This document shows positions 20,415-28,977 of a DNA stretch of 30,424 bases, piece by piece. The notes below the pieces were generated by a model. The model saw only the letters and a program-made list of their open reading frames with translations, did not search any database and was not told the origin of the DNA. The position numbers were made by a program, and so were the translations under genes. Numbering within the stretch: the stretch's first letter is position 1; the number at the start of each line of letters is the position of its first letter. Source of the DNA: a virus; the IMG/VR virus record IMGVR_UViG_3300029787_000222, positions 1-30,424 of that record; one strand, given 5' to 3'.

Positions 20415-21287
20415 ATGGCTGATGGAAATGTAACAACAACAACAGCTGCTAATTTTATCCCAGAAATGTGGAGAGATGCTATCCTTGATTATGCTGAAAG
20501 AAAATTTATCATTCGTAATCAAGTACAAGACTTCTCATCAATGTTAGCAGATGGTGGCGACATTCTAAATATACCTAAGGTTACTGAAGAAACTGCTGCA
20601 GCTAAAGGTGCAGGAAGTGCAGTAACATATACTAACAACACAGATGGTGTAATTCAATTATCTGTAGATCAACATCACTACGAAGCGAAAAGAATCGAAG
20701 ACATCGTAAGAGTCCAAGAATCTGCTGACCTATTTGGTGCTTATGCAAAATCAATGGGTTATGCTTTAGCTAAAAAAGTAGAAAACTACTTAGCAGTAGA
20801 TGTATTACAATCTGCTACTGGTAACGATGTAACTTTATCTGCTGATAACACCTTCACAACTGCTTTAATCAGAAGTGGTTTACAAAAAATGCTTGATGCA
20901 GGTTTTGACTACACAGATGGCGATTCATTCTTATATGCTTCACCAGCTGCTTATATGTCATTACTATCTCTTGGCGACTTCACAGAAGCTCAAAAAAGAG
21001 GAGATGGAGCTAATCCATTAGTATCTGGTAATGTGATCCAAGCTTATGGTTTAAGCTGTTATCCAAGTGTAGACTGGGATGACGATGGTGGTACTGGAGA
21101 TGAAACAGCAACTATTTTTAACAGAAATAGTGTTTACTTTGCACAACAAGTAGCTCCAAGAGTTCAATCATCTTATGATATTGATCATCTTGCAACTTCT
21201 GTTGTAGCTGATGTACTATTCGGTGCAGCATTATCTCATGCTGCTAATTCAACATCATTAGGTGTTGTAAACTTCGTAAATCCATAA
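20415..21287 (+). CDS. Major capsid protein
   Basis: A 290-residue protein after a strong AAAAGGAGA site and directly after the scaffold gene. It starts with a short N-arm, then FIPEMWRDAILDYAERKFIIRN-like helices, a beta-hinge, a long Ala-rich helix region (about 100-135) and a C-terminal A-domain-like part. This is the order expected for an HK97-fold capsid protein of the P22/cyanophage-like kind. It probably forms the icosahedral shell. A stem-loop follows the gene. Codon choice seems more GCT/GAC-rich than in neighbours, as for a highly expressed gene. Confidence 0.85.
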   Translation: MADGNVTTTTAANFIPEMWRDAILDYAERKFIIRNQVQDFSSMLADGGDILNIPKVTEETAAAKGAGSAVTYTNNTDGVIQLSVDQHHYEAKRIEDIVRVQESADLFGAYAKSMGYALAKKVENYLAVDVLQSATGNDVTLSADNTFTTALIRSGLQKMLDAGFDYTDGDSFLYASPAAYMSLLSLGDFTEAQKRGDGANPLVSGNVIQAYGLSCYPSVDWDDDGGTGDETATIFNRNSVYFAQQVAPRVQSSYDIDHLATSVVADVLFGAALSHAANSTSLGVVNFVNP

Positions 21288-21291
21288 TTTG

Positions 21292-21342
21292 GACTAACGA
21301 AAATCGGTTAAATATGGGGCTAATTTCGGTTAGCCCTATATT
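21292..21342 (+). promoter_or_regulatory. Mutually exclusive hairpins after the capsid gene
   Basis: One stem pairs 21311-21323 with 21330-21342 (about 13 bp with one G.U, loop TTTCGG). A competing pairing joins CTAACGAAA (21294-21302) with TTTCGGTTAG (21324-21333, one bulge). There is no U-run after the first stem, so it is not a classic terminator. It may protect capsid mRNA from 3' decay or tune read-through into the fibre and lysis genes. Confidence 0.5.
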
Positions 21343-21373
21343 ACCATTAAATATTAATTTGAAGGGGATATAG

Positions 21374-21598
21374 ATGCCAGTATACGAATATAAATGCTCT
21401 TGTGGTAAACAATTTGACACCATACAAAGCATACATGATGAAAAACTTGTAAAATGCAACAAAAAGATACATGATTGCAACCAAGATGGAACTCTTACAA
21501 GACTTATCTCAGCACCTGCCATATTTTCTGATGATATTGGTAGAGGTCATAAACGAATGAAAGACAAAGATTTATATAAGGAATTAGACATTGAGTAG
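21374..21598 (+). CDS. FmdB-type zinc ribbon protein
   Basis: A 74-residue protein starting MPVYEYKCSCGKQFD, the opening of FmdB-type zinc ribbons, with C8 and C10 (CxC instead of the usual CxxC), then C28 and C35, and a LTRLISAPAIF ending block. An AAGGGG site precedes it. Such small zinc proteins occur in many phages without a firm role. The gene overlaps the fibre gene by 8 bases, so the fibre may be translated through coupling. Confidence 0.75.
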   Translation: MPVYEYKCSCGKQFDTIQSIHDEKLVKCNKKIHDCNQDGTLTRLISAPAIFSDDIGRGHKRMKDKDLYKELDIE

Positions 21599-24500
21599 TA
21601 ATACCAATATAGGAAATACACCTGTAAACCAGGGTTATGTTCAATTAGTCCACATGGGAGAAACTGGAGGGATCGATGGTACACTTCGTACTTTATACGA
21701 TGGCGATGGGACTGCATCAGATCTACAGATTGCAAGTAACAAAGTTAAAATATCTACTGAATTATACATTGGTAGCAAAACTATTACTGAATATGTACAA
21801 GATATTGTTGGTAGTATGTTCACAACAGGTTCTTATACAAACATTACTACCACTTATGACGATACTAATGGAAACATTGATTTAAGTGCTTCAGGAGAAG
21901 TAACTCTTACAGGCACACAAACCTTAACCAATAAAACCTTAGCAAGTCCAACTTTTACAGGCACAGCAAATGGTGCTAATTTAACTCTTACTGGCGATTT
22001 AACAGTTAGTGGAGATACCATATTTACTAATTCTAATACAGTATTGATTGGTGATGCGATCCTTACTTTGAATGCAGATGAAACAGGAAGTCCAACAGCA
22101 AATGCAGGATTTGAAGTAGAACGAGGAACATCTACTAATAAAACTTTTATATGGAACGAAACAGACGACAAATGGACTATTGGAAGTGAAACCTTTGTAG
22201 CGAGTACCTTTGAAGGAAACTTAACAGGGAATGTAACAGGTAATGTAACTGGTAGTGCAAGTCTTAACTTATTAAAATCAAGCAATCTATCAGACTTGGC
22301 AAGTGCATCAACTGCAAGAAGTAACTTAGGTGTAGATGCAGCAGGAACTGATAACTCAACTAATGTTACCTTAGTAACTACATCACACGATTATTTATCT
22401 CTATCTGGACAAGCAATAACCTTAGGAACAATAGATATTAGTGATGATACCAACTTAGTAGGTGGTACTGGAATCACATTAACTGGCGATACACTATCTA
22501 CAACTGATTCTGAGATTGTACATGATAATCTTAGTGGTTTTGTAAGTAATGAGCATATAGACCATTCAGGAGTATCTATTAGTGCAGGTTCAGGTTTAAC
22601 TGGTGGTGGAAATATTACTGCAACAAGGACATTAAGTTTAGATGTAAATAATTTAGATACTCAAGTACCTGCTTTAGAGTTAGCAGATAAGATAGCAATT
22701 TATGACAATAGTGCAACTGAAACTAATGTAGCCACACTCACACAATTAAAAGCTATTGTCAATACAGATACCAATACGAATCAATTAACAGAATTTACTT
22801 TAAGTGGAGATAGTGGATCAGATCAAACTATATCTCATGGAAATACATTAGAGATTTCAGGTGGTAATGGAATCTCTACTTCTACAAGTGCTACCGATAT
22901 TCTAAGTGTTGCATTAGGTGGATTTTCAGCTTTAACACTTGAATCAAGCCCTGCTGAACAAGATTTATTAGCTTTAGAAGATGCAATAGATGGAACAACT
23001 AAAAAAGTACAAGTAGGTGCTTTAACTTCAGGTGCAGTAACCTCATACACTAATACTGGCAATGATAGAGTATTAACTTCTGGTGGTGGTACTACTATTA
23101 ATGGAGAATCTAATCTTACTTTTGATGGAACAAATTTAGATTTACCTGATAGTAAAAAAGTTAGATTTGGAACTGGTAATGATTTAGAAATTTATCACGA
23201 TGGAACAAATAGTGTCATCAATAACACTACTGGTGATTTACAAATTTATAATAATGCTGATGACAAAGATATTGTATTACTTTCAGATGATGGAAGTGGT
23301 GGAACAACTGCTTACTTAACATTAAATGGTAGTGCTTCGTTAATAGATTTTGATAAAGCATCAAGATATATGGATAGTGTTTGGGCATACTTTGGAACTG
23401 GATTAGATTTTAAAGTTGGACACGATGGTTCTAATGCTTACATAGCAAATGACACTACTGGAGATTTATACATACAAAATGATTTAGCAGATAGAGATGT
23501 TATTCTAAGAAGTGATGATGGTTCTGGTGGAACAACTGCTTACCTAACCTTAGATGGTAGTGCTACAAGAGTAGATGTATCACAAGATCTAAGAATACCA
23601 GTAGATAATAAACAATTTAAGATTGGTGCAGGGGAAGATTTATTGCTCTATCACGATGGTAGCAATACACATATACAAAGCAATACTGCACCATTAATTA
23701 TAAATCAAGTAGCAAATTCTACAATGGAATTTAAAACAAATAATACTTCTGCTATGACAATCAATGCTTCTCAAAATGTCGGTATAGGAACTTCGTCGCC
23801 AAGTCATGAAATGGTTTTAAGAAAAGACCAAGCAGCAGAAACTGAATTTAGTATTGTCAATTTAACAAGCAATTCAAGTGCTAAAACTAATCTAAGATTT
23901 AGAAATGCTACATCAGGTAGTGAATCAGGCAATGGTGCATTAATACAACTTACTAATGGAAACGACTTTAAGATTTTAAATCAGTTTGGTAATAATTTAA
24001 TATTAGGTACAAGTAATGCAGAAAAGATGAGAATTACTGGTGCAGGTAATGTCGGTATAGGAACTGCATCACCTGAAGCAAAATTAGATATAGTTGGAAA
24101 TTCAGATAGTGTCGCTGCATTAAAATTAGGTTCAAATGCTACACATGGATTTCATTTCTTTGAAAGAAGCACAGAAGGCGATTTAAGAATTAAAAAAGAA
24201 GTAAGTGGAAGTTTAGCTGATGTTATAAATATAGCAAGAAGCGATGGAGATGTTGGATTTTATAATAATGTCGGTATAGGAACTAACTCACCTGGTTATA
24301 AGTTAGATGTAGCAGGGCAAGGTAAAGTTACTAATGGCTGGTTAGTAGATAATGGAACTACTGCTGGATTCTTTACAACAGATTCTGACAATGTAAACTT
24401 TGGTGCATCAACATCAGGTAAAGGATTAAAATTATATAGTGCCAATGCTGAAGCTATGCGAATAGACTCATCAGGTAATGTCGGTATAGGAACTGCATCA

Positions 24501-25460
24501 TTAGGTGCAAGTGCTAAATTAAATGTAGTAAGTGGTTCAAGTGCTTATACTGCACAATTCTCAAGACTCGATGGAGATGATGGATTATTCTTGCATAGTG
24601 AAGCAGCAGGAACACATTATAATTGGTTAATTACTACTCAAGATAATGTAGATAAAGGATTTGAAATTACACCTTCAACAGGAGTAGGAAATAGAACTTT
24701 TAGCACACCTGCTTTTGTAATTAAAGCAGATACAGGTAATGTCGGTCTGGGAACTAACTCACCTGAAGGTAAAGTCCACATTTATAATGGAGATGCAAGT
24801 GTAGCACCTGATGGAGATGCTGATGAATTAGTAGTAGAAAATTCAAGCAGGTCAGGTATTAGTATTTTATCAGGAGAATCTAATGGGCATACTGGTTCAT
24901 TATTATTTGGAAGTGCAAGTGATGCCTTTGCTGCTGGTGTTGTATGGAGTTATTATAATAAAACACTAACTTTAAAATCTCAAAATTCAAATGGTATTGT
25001 TAAAATAGCAAGTGCAAATAATTCTCTTGCTATGACTATTGATACTTCACAAGATATAAAAATTGAACAATCTCTTGGAATTGGAGTTGCTGCAAGCAGT
25101 ACAACAGGAAGATTAGATTGTAGTAATGATGTAGTAGCTTATTCAACTTCTGATAAACGATTAAAAGAAAACATTAAACCATTAGATAATGCTTTAGATA
25201 AAGTATTAAAGATTAGTGGTGTAGAATTTGACTGGAAAGAATTAACTGAAGAAGAAAAGAAAACTATTCATGGAAACGAAGGACATGATGTAGGGGTTAT
25301 AGCACAAGAAATAGAAGAAGTCCTGCCTGAAGTAGTTACAGAAAGAGATACTGGATATAAAGCAGTTAAATATGAAAAGATTGTGCCTATACTTATAGAG
25401 GCAATAAAAGAACAACAGAAACAAATAGAGGAATTGAAAAATGGCTATAGTAATCGCTGA
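21591..25460 (+). CDS. Tail fibre / receptor-binding protein with S74 chaperone
   Basis: A 1289-residue protein from a TTG start with AAGGA upstream. The N-terminal part (1-230) includes the tail-fibre signature LTGTQTLTNKTL and likely attaches to the virion. The middle has repeated beta modules: LxxYHDGxN with SDDGSGGTTAYLTL blocks, then several NVGIGT repeats. The C-terminus (about 1185-1289) is an intramolecular chaperone of the endosialidase (peptidase S74) type, with SDKRLKENI (S1187-D1188) and GHDVGVIAQEIEEVLPE, ending in a coiled coil. It folds the trimer and then cuts itself off at the catalytic serine. It probably binds the host surface. Confidence 0.85.
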   Translation: MSSNTNIGNTPVNQGYVQLVHMGETGGIDGTLRTLYDGDGTASDLQIASNKVKISTELYIGSKTITEYVQDIVGSMFTTGSYTNITTTYDDTNGNIDLSASGEVTLTGTQTLTNKTLASPTFTGTANGANLTLTGDLTVSGDTIFTNSNTVLIGDAILTLNADETGSPTANAGFEVERGTSTNKTFIWNETDDKWTIGSETFVASTFEGNLTGNVTGNVTGSASLNLLKSSNLSDLASASTARSNLGVDAAGTDNSTNVTLVTTSHDYLSLSGQAITLGTIDISDDTNLVGGTGITLTGDTLSTTDSEIVHDNLSGFVSNEHIDHSGVSISAGSGLTGGGNITATRTLSLDVNNLDTQVPALELADKIAIYDNSATETNVATLTQLKAIVNTDTNTNQLTEFTLSGDSGSDQTISHGNTLEISGGNGISTSTSATDILSVALGGFSALTLESSPAEQDLLALEDAIDGTTKKVQVGALTSGAVTSYTNTGNDRVLTSGGGTTINGESNLTFDGTNLDLPDSKKVRFGTGNDLEIYHDGTNSVINNTTGDLQIYNNADDKDIVLLSDDGSGGTTAYLTLNGSASLIDFDKASRYMDSVWAYFGTGLDFKVGHDGSNAYIANDTTGDLYIQNDLADRDVILRSDDGSGGTTAYLTLDGSATRVDVSQDLRIPVDNKQFKIGAGEDLLLYHDGSNTHIQSNTAPLIINQVANSTMEFKTNNTSAMTINASQNVGIGTSSPSHEMVLRKDQAAETEFSIVNLTSNSSAKTNLRFRNATSGSESGNGALIQLTNGNDFKILNQFGNNLILGTSNAEKMRITGAGNVGIGTASPEAKLDIVGNSDSVAALKLGSNATHGFHFFERSTEGDLRIKKEVSGSLADVINIARSDGDVGFYNNVGIGTNSPGYKLDVAGQGKVTNGWLVDNGTTAGFFTTDSDNVNFGASTSGKGLKLYSANAEAMRIDSSGNVGIGTASLGASAKLNVVSGSSAYTAQFSRLDGDDGLFLHSEAAGTHYNWLITTQDNVDKGFEITPSTGVGNRTFSTPAFVIKADTGNVGLGTNSPEGKVHIYNGDASVAPDGDADELVVENSSRSGISILSGESNGHTGSLLFGSASDAFAAGVVWSYYNKTLTLKSQNSNGIVKIASANNSLAMTIDTSQDIKIEQSLGIGVAASSTTGRLDCSNDVVAYSTSDKRLKENIKPLDNALDKVLKISGVEFDWKELTEEEKKTIHGNEGHDVGVIAQEIEEVLPEVVTERDTGYKAVKYEKIVPILIEAIKEQQKQIEELKNGYSNR
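23174..23564 (+). repeat. Diverged tandem repeat module in fibre gene
   Basis: Two in-frame units of about 228 bp: the first ends at about 23336 and the second at about 23564. Both encode a YHDG/GHDG-type segment, a DTTGDL-type segment and then SDDGSGGTTAYLTL with a final DGSA or NGSA. A third partial unit begins near 23637. The units differ at many third codon positions, so the duplication is not recent. Confidence 0.7.
23775..24755 (+). repeat. Five spaced NVGIGT repeats in fibre gene
   Basis: AATGTCGGTATAGGAACT occurs at 23775, 24048, 24267 and 24477, and a variant at 24738. All are in frame and spaced 210-273 bp. Each encodes NVGIGT (NVGLGT in the last). The exact DNA identity of four copies, against diverged flanks, suggests recombination or gene conversion among them. 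Confidence 0.85.
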
Positions 25461-25689
25461 AAAAGTACAAGAACAAGCACAAAGTTCTGTAAAAATGGTA
25501 GAAATCAAGCATACAAGAACTATGCAAGATGCTTCAGGTAAAGATGTAGAAGTAGTAGACTTTGTGGAAACAAAACAAATAGACCAAGCTATATCACTAT
25601 GTGAAGCACATAAAGCTAATTTAGAATCACAACTTACTGAGTGTGAAGCAGAATTAGCAGACTATATAGCAATAAGAGATGCTGAATAA
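25441..25689 (+). CDS. Small coiled-coil protein after fibre
   Basis: An 82-residue protein overlapping the fibre gene by 20 bases. The C-terminal half is a Glu/Ala-rich helix (SLCEAHKANLESQLTECEAEL) and the N-terminal half looks strand-like (SSVKMVEIKHTR). Genes with this layout often follow S74 fibres in aquatic phages; the role is unknown, perhaps fibre assembly. Confidence 0.65.
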   Translation: MAIVIAEKVQEQAQSSVKMVEIKHTRTMQDASGKDVEVVDFVETKQIDQAISLCEAHKANLESQLTECEAELADYIAIRDAE

Positions 25690-25979
25690 TGGCATTACCA
25701 GTAGTTCCAAACACTAATGTTGCAATGTATACTCATTTAAGAGTATCAACTGATTGTAATGAAACAACTAATTTAAGTTTAGGTAGTTTGCTAAATGGTG
25801 GTGCTTTTGCTTTTGACAATTCGTTTGGTGCAGCAGGTGGAGCAATGAAAGATTGTGATTTAATAGGTGGTAGTAATAATCCATTACAATCCACAGCAGG
25901 TTCAGTTAATTTATATGATGATGATATAGGAACTGCACCTTTTCACATGAGTCATACTATCGGTGGGCAATATACATAA
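25689..25979 (+). CDS. Small protein, unknown
   Basis: A 96-residue protein starting at a TAATG overlap. It is Gly/Asn/Ser-rich (LNGGAFAFDNSFGAAGG) with no helix-rich part and no membrane segment, so it may be a virion or fibre-associated protein. No family is recognised. A 32-base gap with GGAGG follows before the next gene. Confidence 0.6.
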   Translation: MALPVVPNTNVAMYTHLRVSTDCNETTNLSLGSLLNGGAFAFDNSFGAAGGAMKDCDLIGGSNNPLQSTAGSVNLYDDDIGTAPFHMSHTIGGQYT

Positions 25980-26011
25980 AGATTTTATTAATATAACTTG
26001 GAGGTTATGAA

Positions 26012-26236
26012 ATGAGTGAAGAAAGAAAAGTAAATATAAACGATAAAGACTACAACTATGATGAGTTATCACAAGAACAAAAAATCTTGGTAGAACACAT
26101 TGAAAATTGTAGAAAAAGAAAATCATCTTTGGCTTTTGAAATGGATCGTGAGAATGTAGCTGAAGGTGCTTTTGCTAAAATGCTTACTGAATCGTTTGAT
26201 AAAAAAGAAGAAGTGAAAGAAGAAAAAGATGCCTAA
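26012..26236 (+). CDS. DUF6447-like small protein
   Basis: A 74-residue protein after TTGGAGG. Its pattern NINDKDYNYDELSQEQKILVEHI (in residues 8-31), then a helix ending AEGAFAKML, matches my memory of the DUF6447 family: short charged proteins common near lysis or tail genes in aquatic phages. The tail is Lys/Glu-rich. It overlaps the holin gene by 8 bases. The job is unknown. Confidence 0.6.
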   Translation: MSEERKVNINDKDYNYDELSQEQKILVEHIENCRKRKSSLAFEMDRENVAEGAFAKMLTESFDKKEEVKEEKDA

Positions 26237-26600
26237 ATTAAATGTAGTAGCAGGAATCATTGATAAAGTTGCTGATAAGATAGACGAGTTTACACTTGAT
26301 AAAGCAGAAAAAGCACAACTTATACAAGAGATCAACAAAGCACAGATTGAAGTCAATAAAGTTGAAGCCAATAGCAATAGCTTATTTGTTTCAGGATGGC
26401 GACCTTTTGTGGGTTGGACTTGTGGAATAGCTTTATGTTACCATTTCGTCTTACAGCCATTCTTAACATTCTTATTATTTGCCTTTGGATACCCAATAAC
26501 CTTACCCACTTTCGATATGGGAACATTAACAACTGTATTGATGGGTATGTTGGGACTGGGTGGATTGAGAAGTTACGAGAAGGTCAAGAAGTCAGCATGA
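26229..26600 (+). CDS. Holin, 3TM family
   Basis: A 123-residue protein with an amphipathic charged N-terminus (1-50), then SGWRPFVGWTCGIALCYHFVL (in 55-75), a second hydrophobic segment FLTFLLFAFGYPITL (in 79-93) and a third, LTTVLMGMLGLGGLRSYEK (in 101-119). The SGWRPFVGW motif and the final GLGGLRSYEK are typical of the 3TM phage holin family. It makes holes in the inner membrane so that the endolysin reaches the cell wall. It lies directly before the endolysin gene and overlaps it (ATGA). Confidence 0.85.
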   Translation: MPKLNVVAGIIDKVADKIDEFTLDKAEKAQLIQEINKAQIEVNKVEANSNSLFVSGWRPFVGWTCGIALCYHFVLQPFLTFLLFAFGYPITLPTFDMGTLTTVLMGMLGLGGLRSYEKVKKSA

Positions 26601-27073
26601 CGACCTTTGAACAAATTATCGATGGTGTCCTGGAACATGAAGGGGGCTATGTTAATGATCCCTACGATAAAGGTGGTGAAACCAAGTTTGGTATTGCTAA
26701 ACGATGGTATCCTGATGTAGATATTAAGAACCTTACTAAAAGTGATGCAATTAATATCTATTACAATGAATATTGGAAACCAAGTAAAGCAGATTTCTTA
26801 CCGAATGACTTGAAAGCCACCTATTTCGATATGTGTGTAAACATGGGACAAAGACAAGCTGTAAAAATACTACAACAAGCCATTAATAGTAGAAAAATGA
26901 AGAAGATTGAGGAAGATGGAGTTATCGGAGAAATAACCATAGGTAGTGCAGGGAGAATCTCAAAGAAGCGATTACAGGCCTATCGCTGCTTATTCTATGG
27001 TAGATTAGTATCCGAAGAACCTGATCAACAACGATTCTATTATGGGTGGTTTAAAAGGGCAACTACTATATGA
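26597..27073 (+). CDS. Endolysin, GH108 muramidase
   Basis: A 158-residue protein from the ATG at 26597, chosen for overlap with the holin stop; a longer upstream reading covers the holin in another frame. The N-terminal EHEGGYVNDPYDKGGETKFGI (in 13-33) is the GH108 signature, with E15 the likely catalytic acid. The C-terminal part contains NMGQRQAVKILQQAIN and DGVIGEITIGS, matching the peptidoglycan-binding domain that usually follows. It cuts the glycan chains at the end of infection. No signal peptide, so it depends on the holin. Confidence 0.9.
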   Translation: MTTFEQIIDGVLEHEGGYVNDPYDKGGETKFGIAKRWYPDVDIKNLTKSDAINIYYNEYWKPSKADFLPNDLKATYFDMCVNMGQRQAVKILQQAINSRKMKKIEEDGVIGEITIGSAGRISKKRLQAYRCLFYGRLVSEEPDQQRFYYGWFKRATTI

Positions 27074-27837
27074 AAAAGATTAAAAGCACAGGGATAATAT
27101 TTGGCGATATGCACTTCCCTTTGCATGATGAAAAAGCATTTAGCTGTGCATTAAAGGTAATTGAAAAAGTAAAACCTGATGTATTTATTAACTTAGGTGA
27201 TTTTGCAGAAGGGGAATATGTATCACATTGGAGATGGCAACGAAGAAAGCGACCACCATTGGAATACCAACTTCCCTTAATTGATAAAGAAGCAGATGAA
27301 GTCAATTACCACATGGATAGAATTGATAAAGCACTTGATAAAGTAGGGTGTAAAAAGAAATATTTGGCTATGGGAAACCACGATGCCTGGTATAATCAAT
27401 TTGTAGATGAGAATCCATATTTGGAACAATATAAACCTGAGAATCTATTTAAGATAGAAGAAAGGGGTTATGAGTGGTATCCTTATGGAGAACTCTTTAA
27501 AGTAGAGAATAGTAAGCTATATGCTTATCATGGGGGACATTATGGATCAGTCAACCATGCAAGAAGTACAGTACAAAATCTTGGGTGTAATGTGATCTAT
27601 GGGCATACTCACGATTGCCAACGAAGTGTAATGCAACACATTTCAGGCATACATATAGCACAAAGTATGGGGTGCTTGTGTAAGATGAAGAAAGACTTTT
27701 TAAAAGGTAGAAAGGTAAACTGGACTCACAATGTAGGGATTGTTGACTTCTTTACAGATGGGTGGTTTAACTTGATTACCTTAGACATACATAATGGAAT
27801 GACAACTTGGAACAATAAAATTATAAAGGGAAACTAA
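27070..27837 (+). CDS. Calcineurin-like metallophosphoesterase
   Basis: A 255-residue protein starting at ATGA overlap with the endolysin. It shows the full metal site: GDMH (12-15), NLGDF (41-45), MGNHD (101-105), YHGGH (153-157) and YGHTH (177-181). Substrate is not evident; in phages these enzymes may act on nucleotides, nucleic acid ends or signalling nucleotides. Its place after the lysis genes suggests late expression. It overlaps the following small gene by one base. Confidence 0.85.
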   Translation: MKKIKSTGIIFGDMHFPLHDEKAFSCALKVIEKVKPDVFINLGDFAEGEYVSHWRWQRRKRPPLEYQLPLIDKEADEVNYHMDRIDKALDKVGCKKKYLAMGNHDAWYNQFVDENPYLEQYKPENLFKIEERGYEWYPYGELFKVENSKLYAYHGGHYGSVNHARSTVQNLGCNVIYGHTHDCQRSVMQHISGIHIAQSMGCLCKMKKDFLKGRKVNWTHNVGIVDFFTDGWFNLITLDIHNGMTTWNNKIIKGN

Positions 27838-28007
27838 TGGATTTAGGCGAAACAATAAAACGATTAAAAGAACTATCTGCTATATTACAAGCAAACACTA
27901 TATCAGATAGAGAAAAAGAATATTACCTACCTGAGATGTTTCGTTTAATAGACAAATTAGAAGTTCCTCAATTAATAGGAGAATTTAGCAATGACTACAT
28001 ATCTTGA
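27837..28007 (+). CDS. 56-residue helical protein
   Basis: A small gene coupled by TAATG to the phosphoesterase and overlapping the next gene by 17 bases. It encodes two amphipathic helices (ETIKRLKELSAILQ and EMFRLIDKLEV). It has no membrane segment. The next gene's ribosome site lies inside it. Its expression is supported by coupling on both sides; the function is unknown. Confidence 0.6.
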   Translation: MDLGETIKRLKELSAILQANTISDREKEYYLPEMFRLIDKLEVPQLIGEFSNDYIS

Positions 28008-28977
28008 AAAATATTGCACAATTAGTGATATACAATTAGTAGCCCCTTTTGTATTTGACTATGACAGGAAACGAACTATCTCAAACTGGGCAAGTTATAG
28101 TGGGAGTGGTAATAGTACAGTTTATCAAGCAGGAAGTGTTGGGAAGTTTACTCAACTCTTTGCAAATGACATTGAACTTACTTCAGTCGGAAGTACAGGA
28201 GCAATAGATGCTGATGGAAAATACTATTTTGACGAAGATGCAGATGTAGTGTACTATAGACCTACATCGACCAACAACCCCAATTTTGATGAAGCTGTAA
28301 CAGCTGGTAGGGATAATAAAACTCTCTTTGAGGAGTTTATATCAAGAAGTTCCGACTTTGTGAGGTCGTATATCAATAAACCGATATATAAGAACAAAGG
28401 AGTAGGAACTGGGGATAGTTTAGGTAGGGACTTCCCTGAAGTAATAGTTAGGGCTACAGCTTTATTAGCAGCGAGTATGGCAATTATGCCTTATGACAAT
28501 GAACGAGGAACTGAATTACAAGTTCAAGTATATGATCCTTCAACCAATCTTGGATTGTTAGACATGATACGAAAAGGTGTAATTAGCTTAGATCAAGATG
28601 AAGATGGTAGAGATAAAATAGTAAAAGAAGTATCTATTAATGGCTCTACTACTGGTGCTATTGTAGATACCTATGGCTTTCCTCAAACATCATTTGATAG
28701 AATCAAGGTGCTGATTACTGGAGCAGGGACATTTACTGCTGGTAGTTCATCAAGTGTTACTTTTAGTTCTTATGTTGGAAGTGATGCAGGATTACAAACC
28801 AATCTTGTAGAAAACAATCAGATAATTGATGGTGGATTACAACACATAGGTCATGGAGTATACATACGATTTAGTACAGGAGTTTATACTGCAGACGACC
28901 AATGGGAAGTAGAAGTATCAGGATTAGACCACACTTCAGGTGGTGGCATTGAAACCATACAAATGAAAAGAAGATAA
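27991..28977 (+). CDS. Head-tail connector / adaptor-like protein
   Basis: A 328-residue protein with AGGAGAATT upstream. The N-terminal region (1-200) contains SDIQLVAPFVFDYDR and later helices (LFEEFISRSSDFVRSYINKPI, VRATALLAASMAIM) that resemble connector proteins of the gp6/DUF1320 kind, which sit below the portal. The C-terminal 110 residues are a beta-rich Ser/Gly domain, an unusual addition. Position before neck and tail tube genes supports the connector role. Confidence 0.55.
   Translation: MTTYLEKYCTISDIQLVAPFVFDYDRKRTISNWASYSGSGNSTVYQAGSVGKFTQLFANDIELTSVGSTGAIDADGKYYFDEDADVVYYRPTSTNNPNFDEAVTAGRDNKTLFEEFISRSSDFVRSYINKPIYKNKGVGTGDSLGRDFPEVIVRATALLAASMAIMPYDNERGTELQVQVYDPSTNLGLLDMIRKGVISLDQDEDGRDKIVKEVSINGSTTGAIVDTYGFPQTSFDRIKVLITGAGTFTAGSSSSVTFSSYVGSDAGLQTNLVENNQIIDGGLQHIGHGVYIRFSTGVYTADDQWEVEVSGLDHTSGGGIETIQMKRR

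Noticed and set aside
21854-22285. 143-residue minus-strand open frame in the fibre gene
   Set aside because: It is a shadow of the repeat-rich fibre; no ribosome site or promoter was seen on that strand and the composition is monotonous.
23775-24755. Regularly spaced repeats as a CRISPR array
   Set aside because: The repeats are in frame inside the fibre gene, spacers are 190-255 bases long, and the repeat encodes a fibre motif.
26396-26596. N-terminal extension of the endolysin from 26396
   Set aside because: This stretch codes for the holin in another frame, and the GH108 signature begins just after the ATG at 26597.
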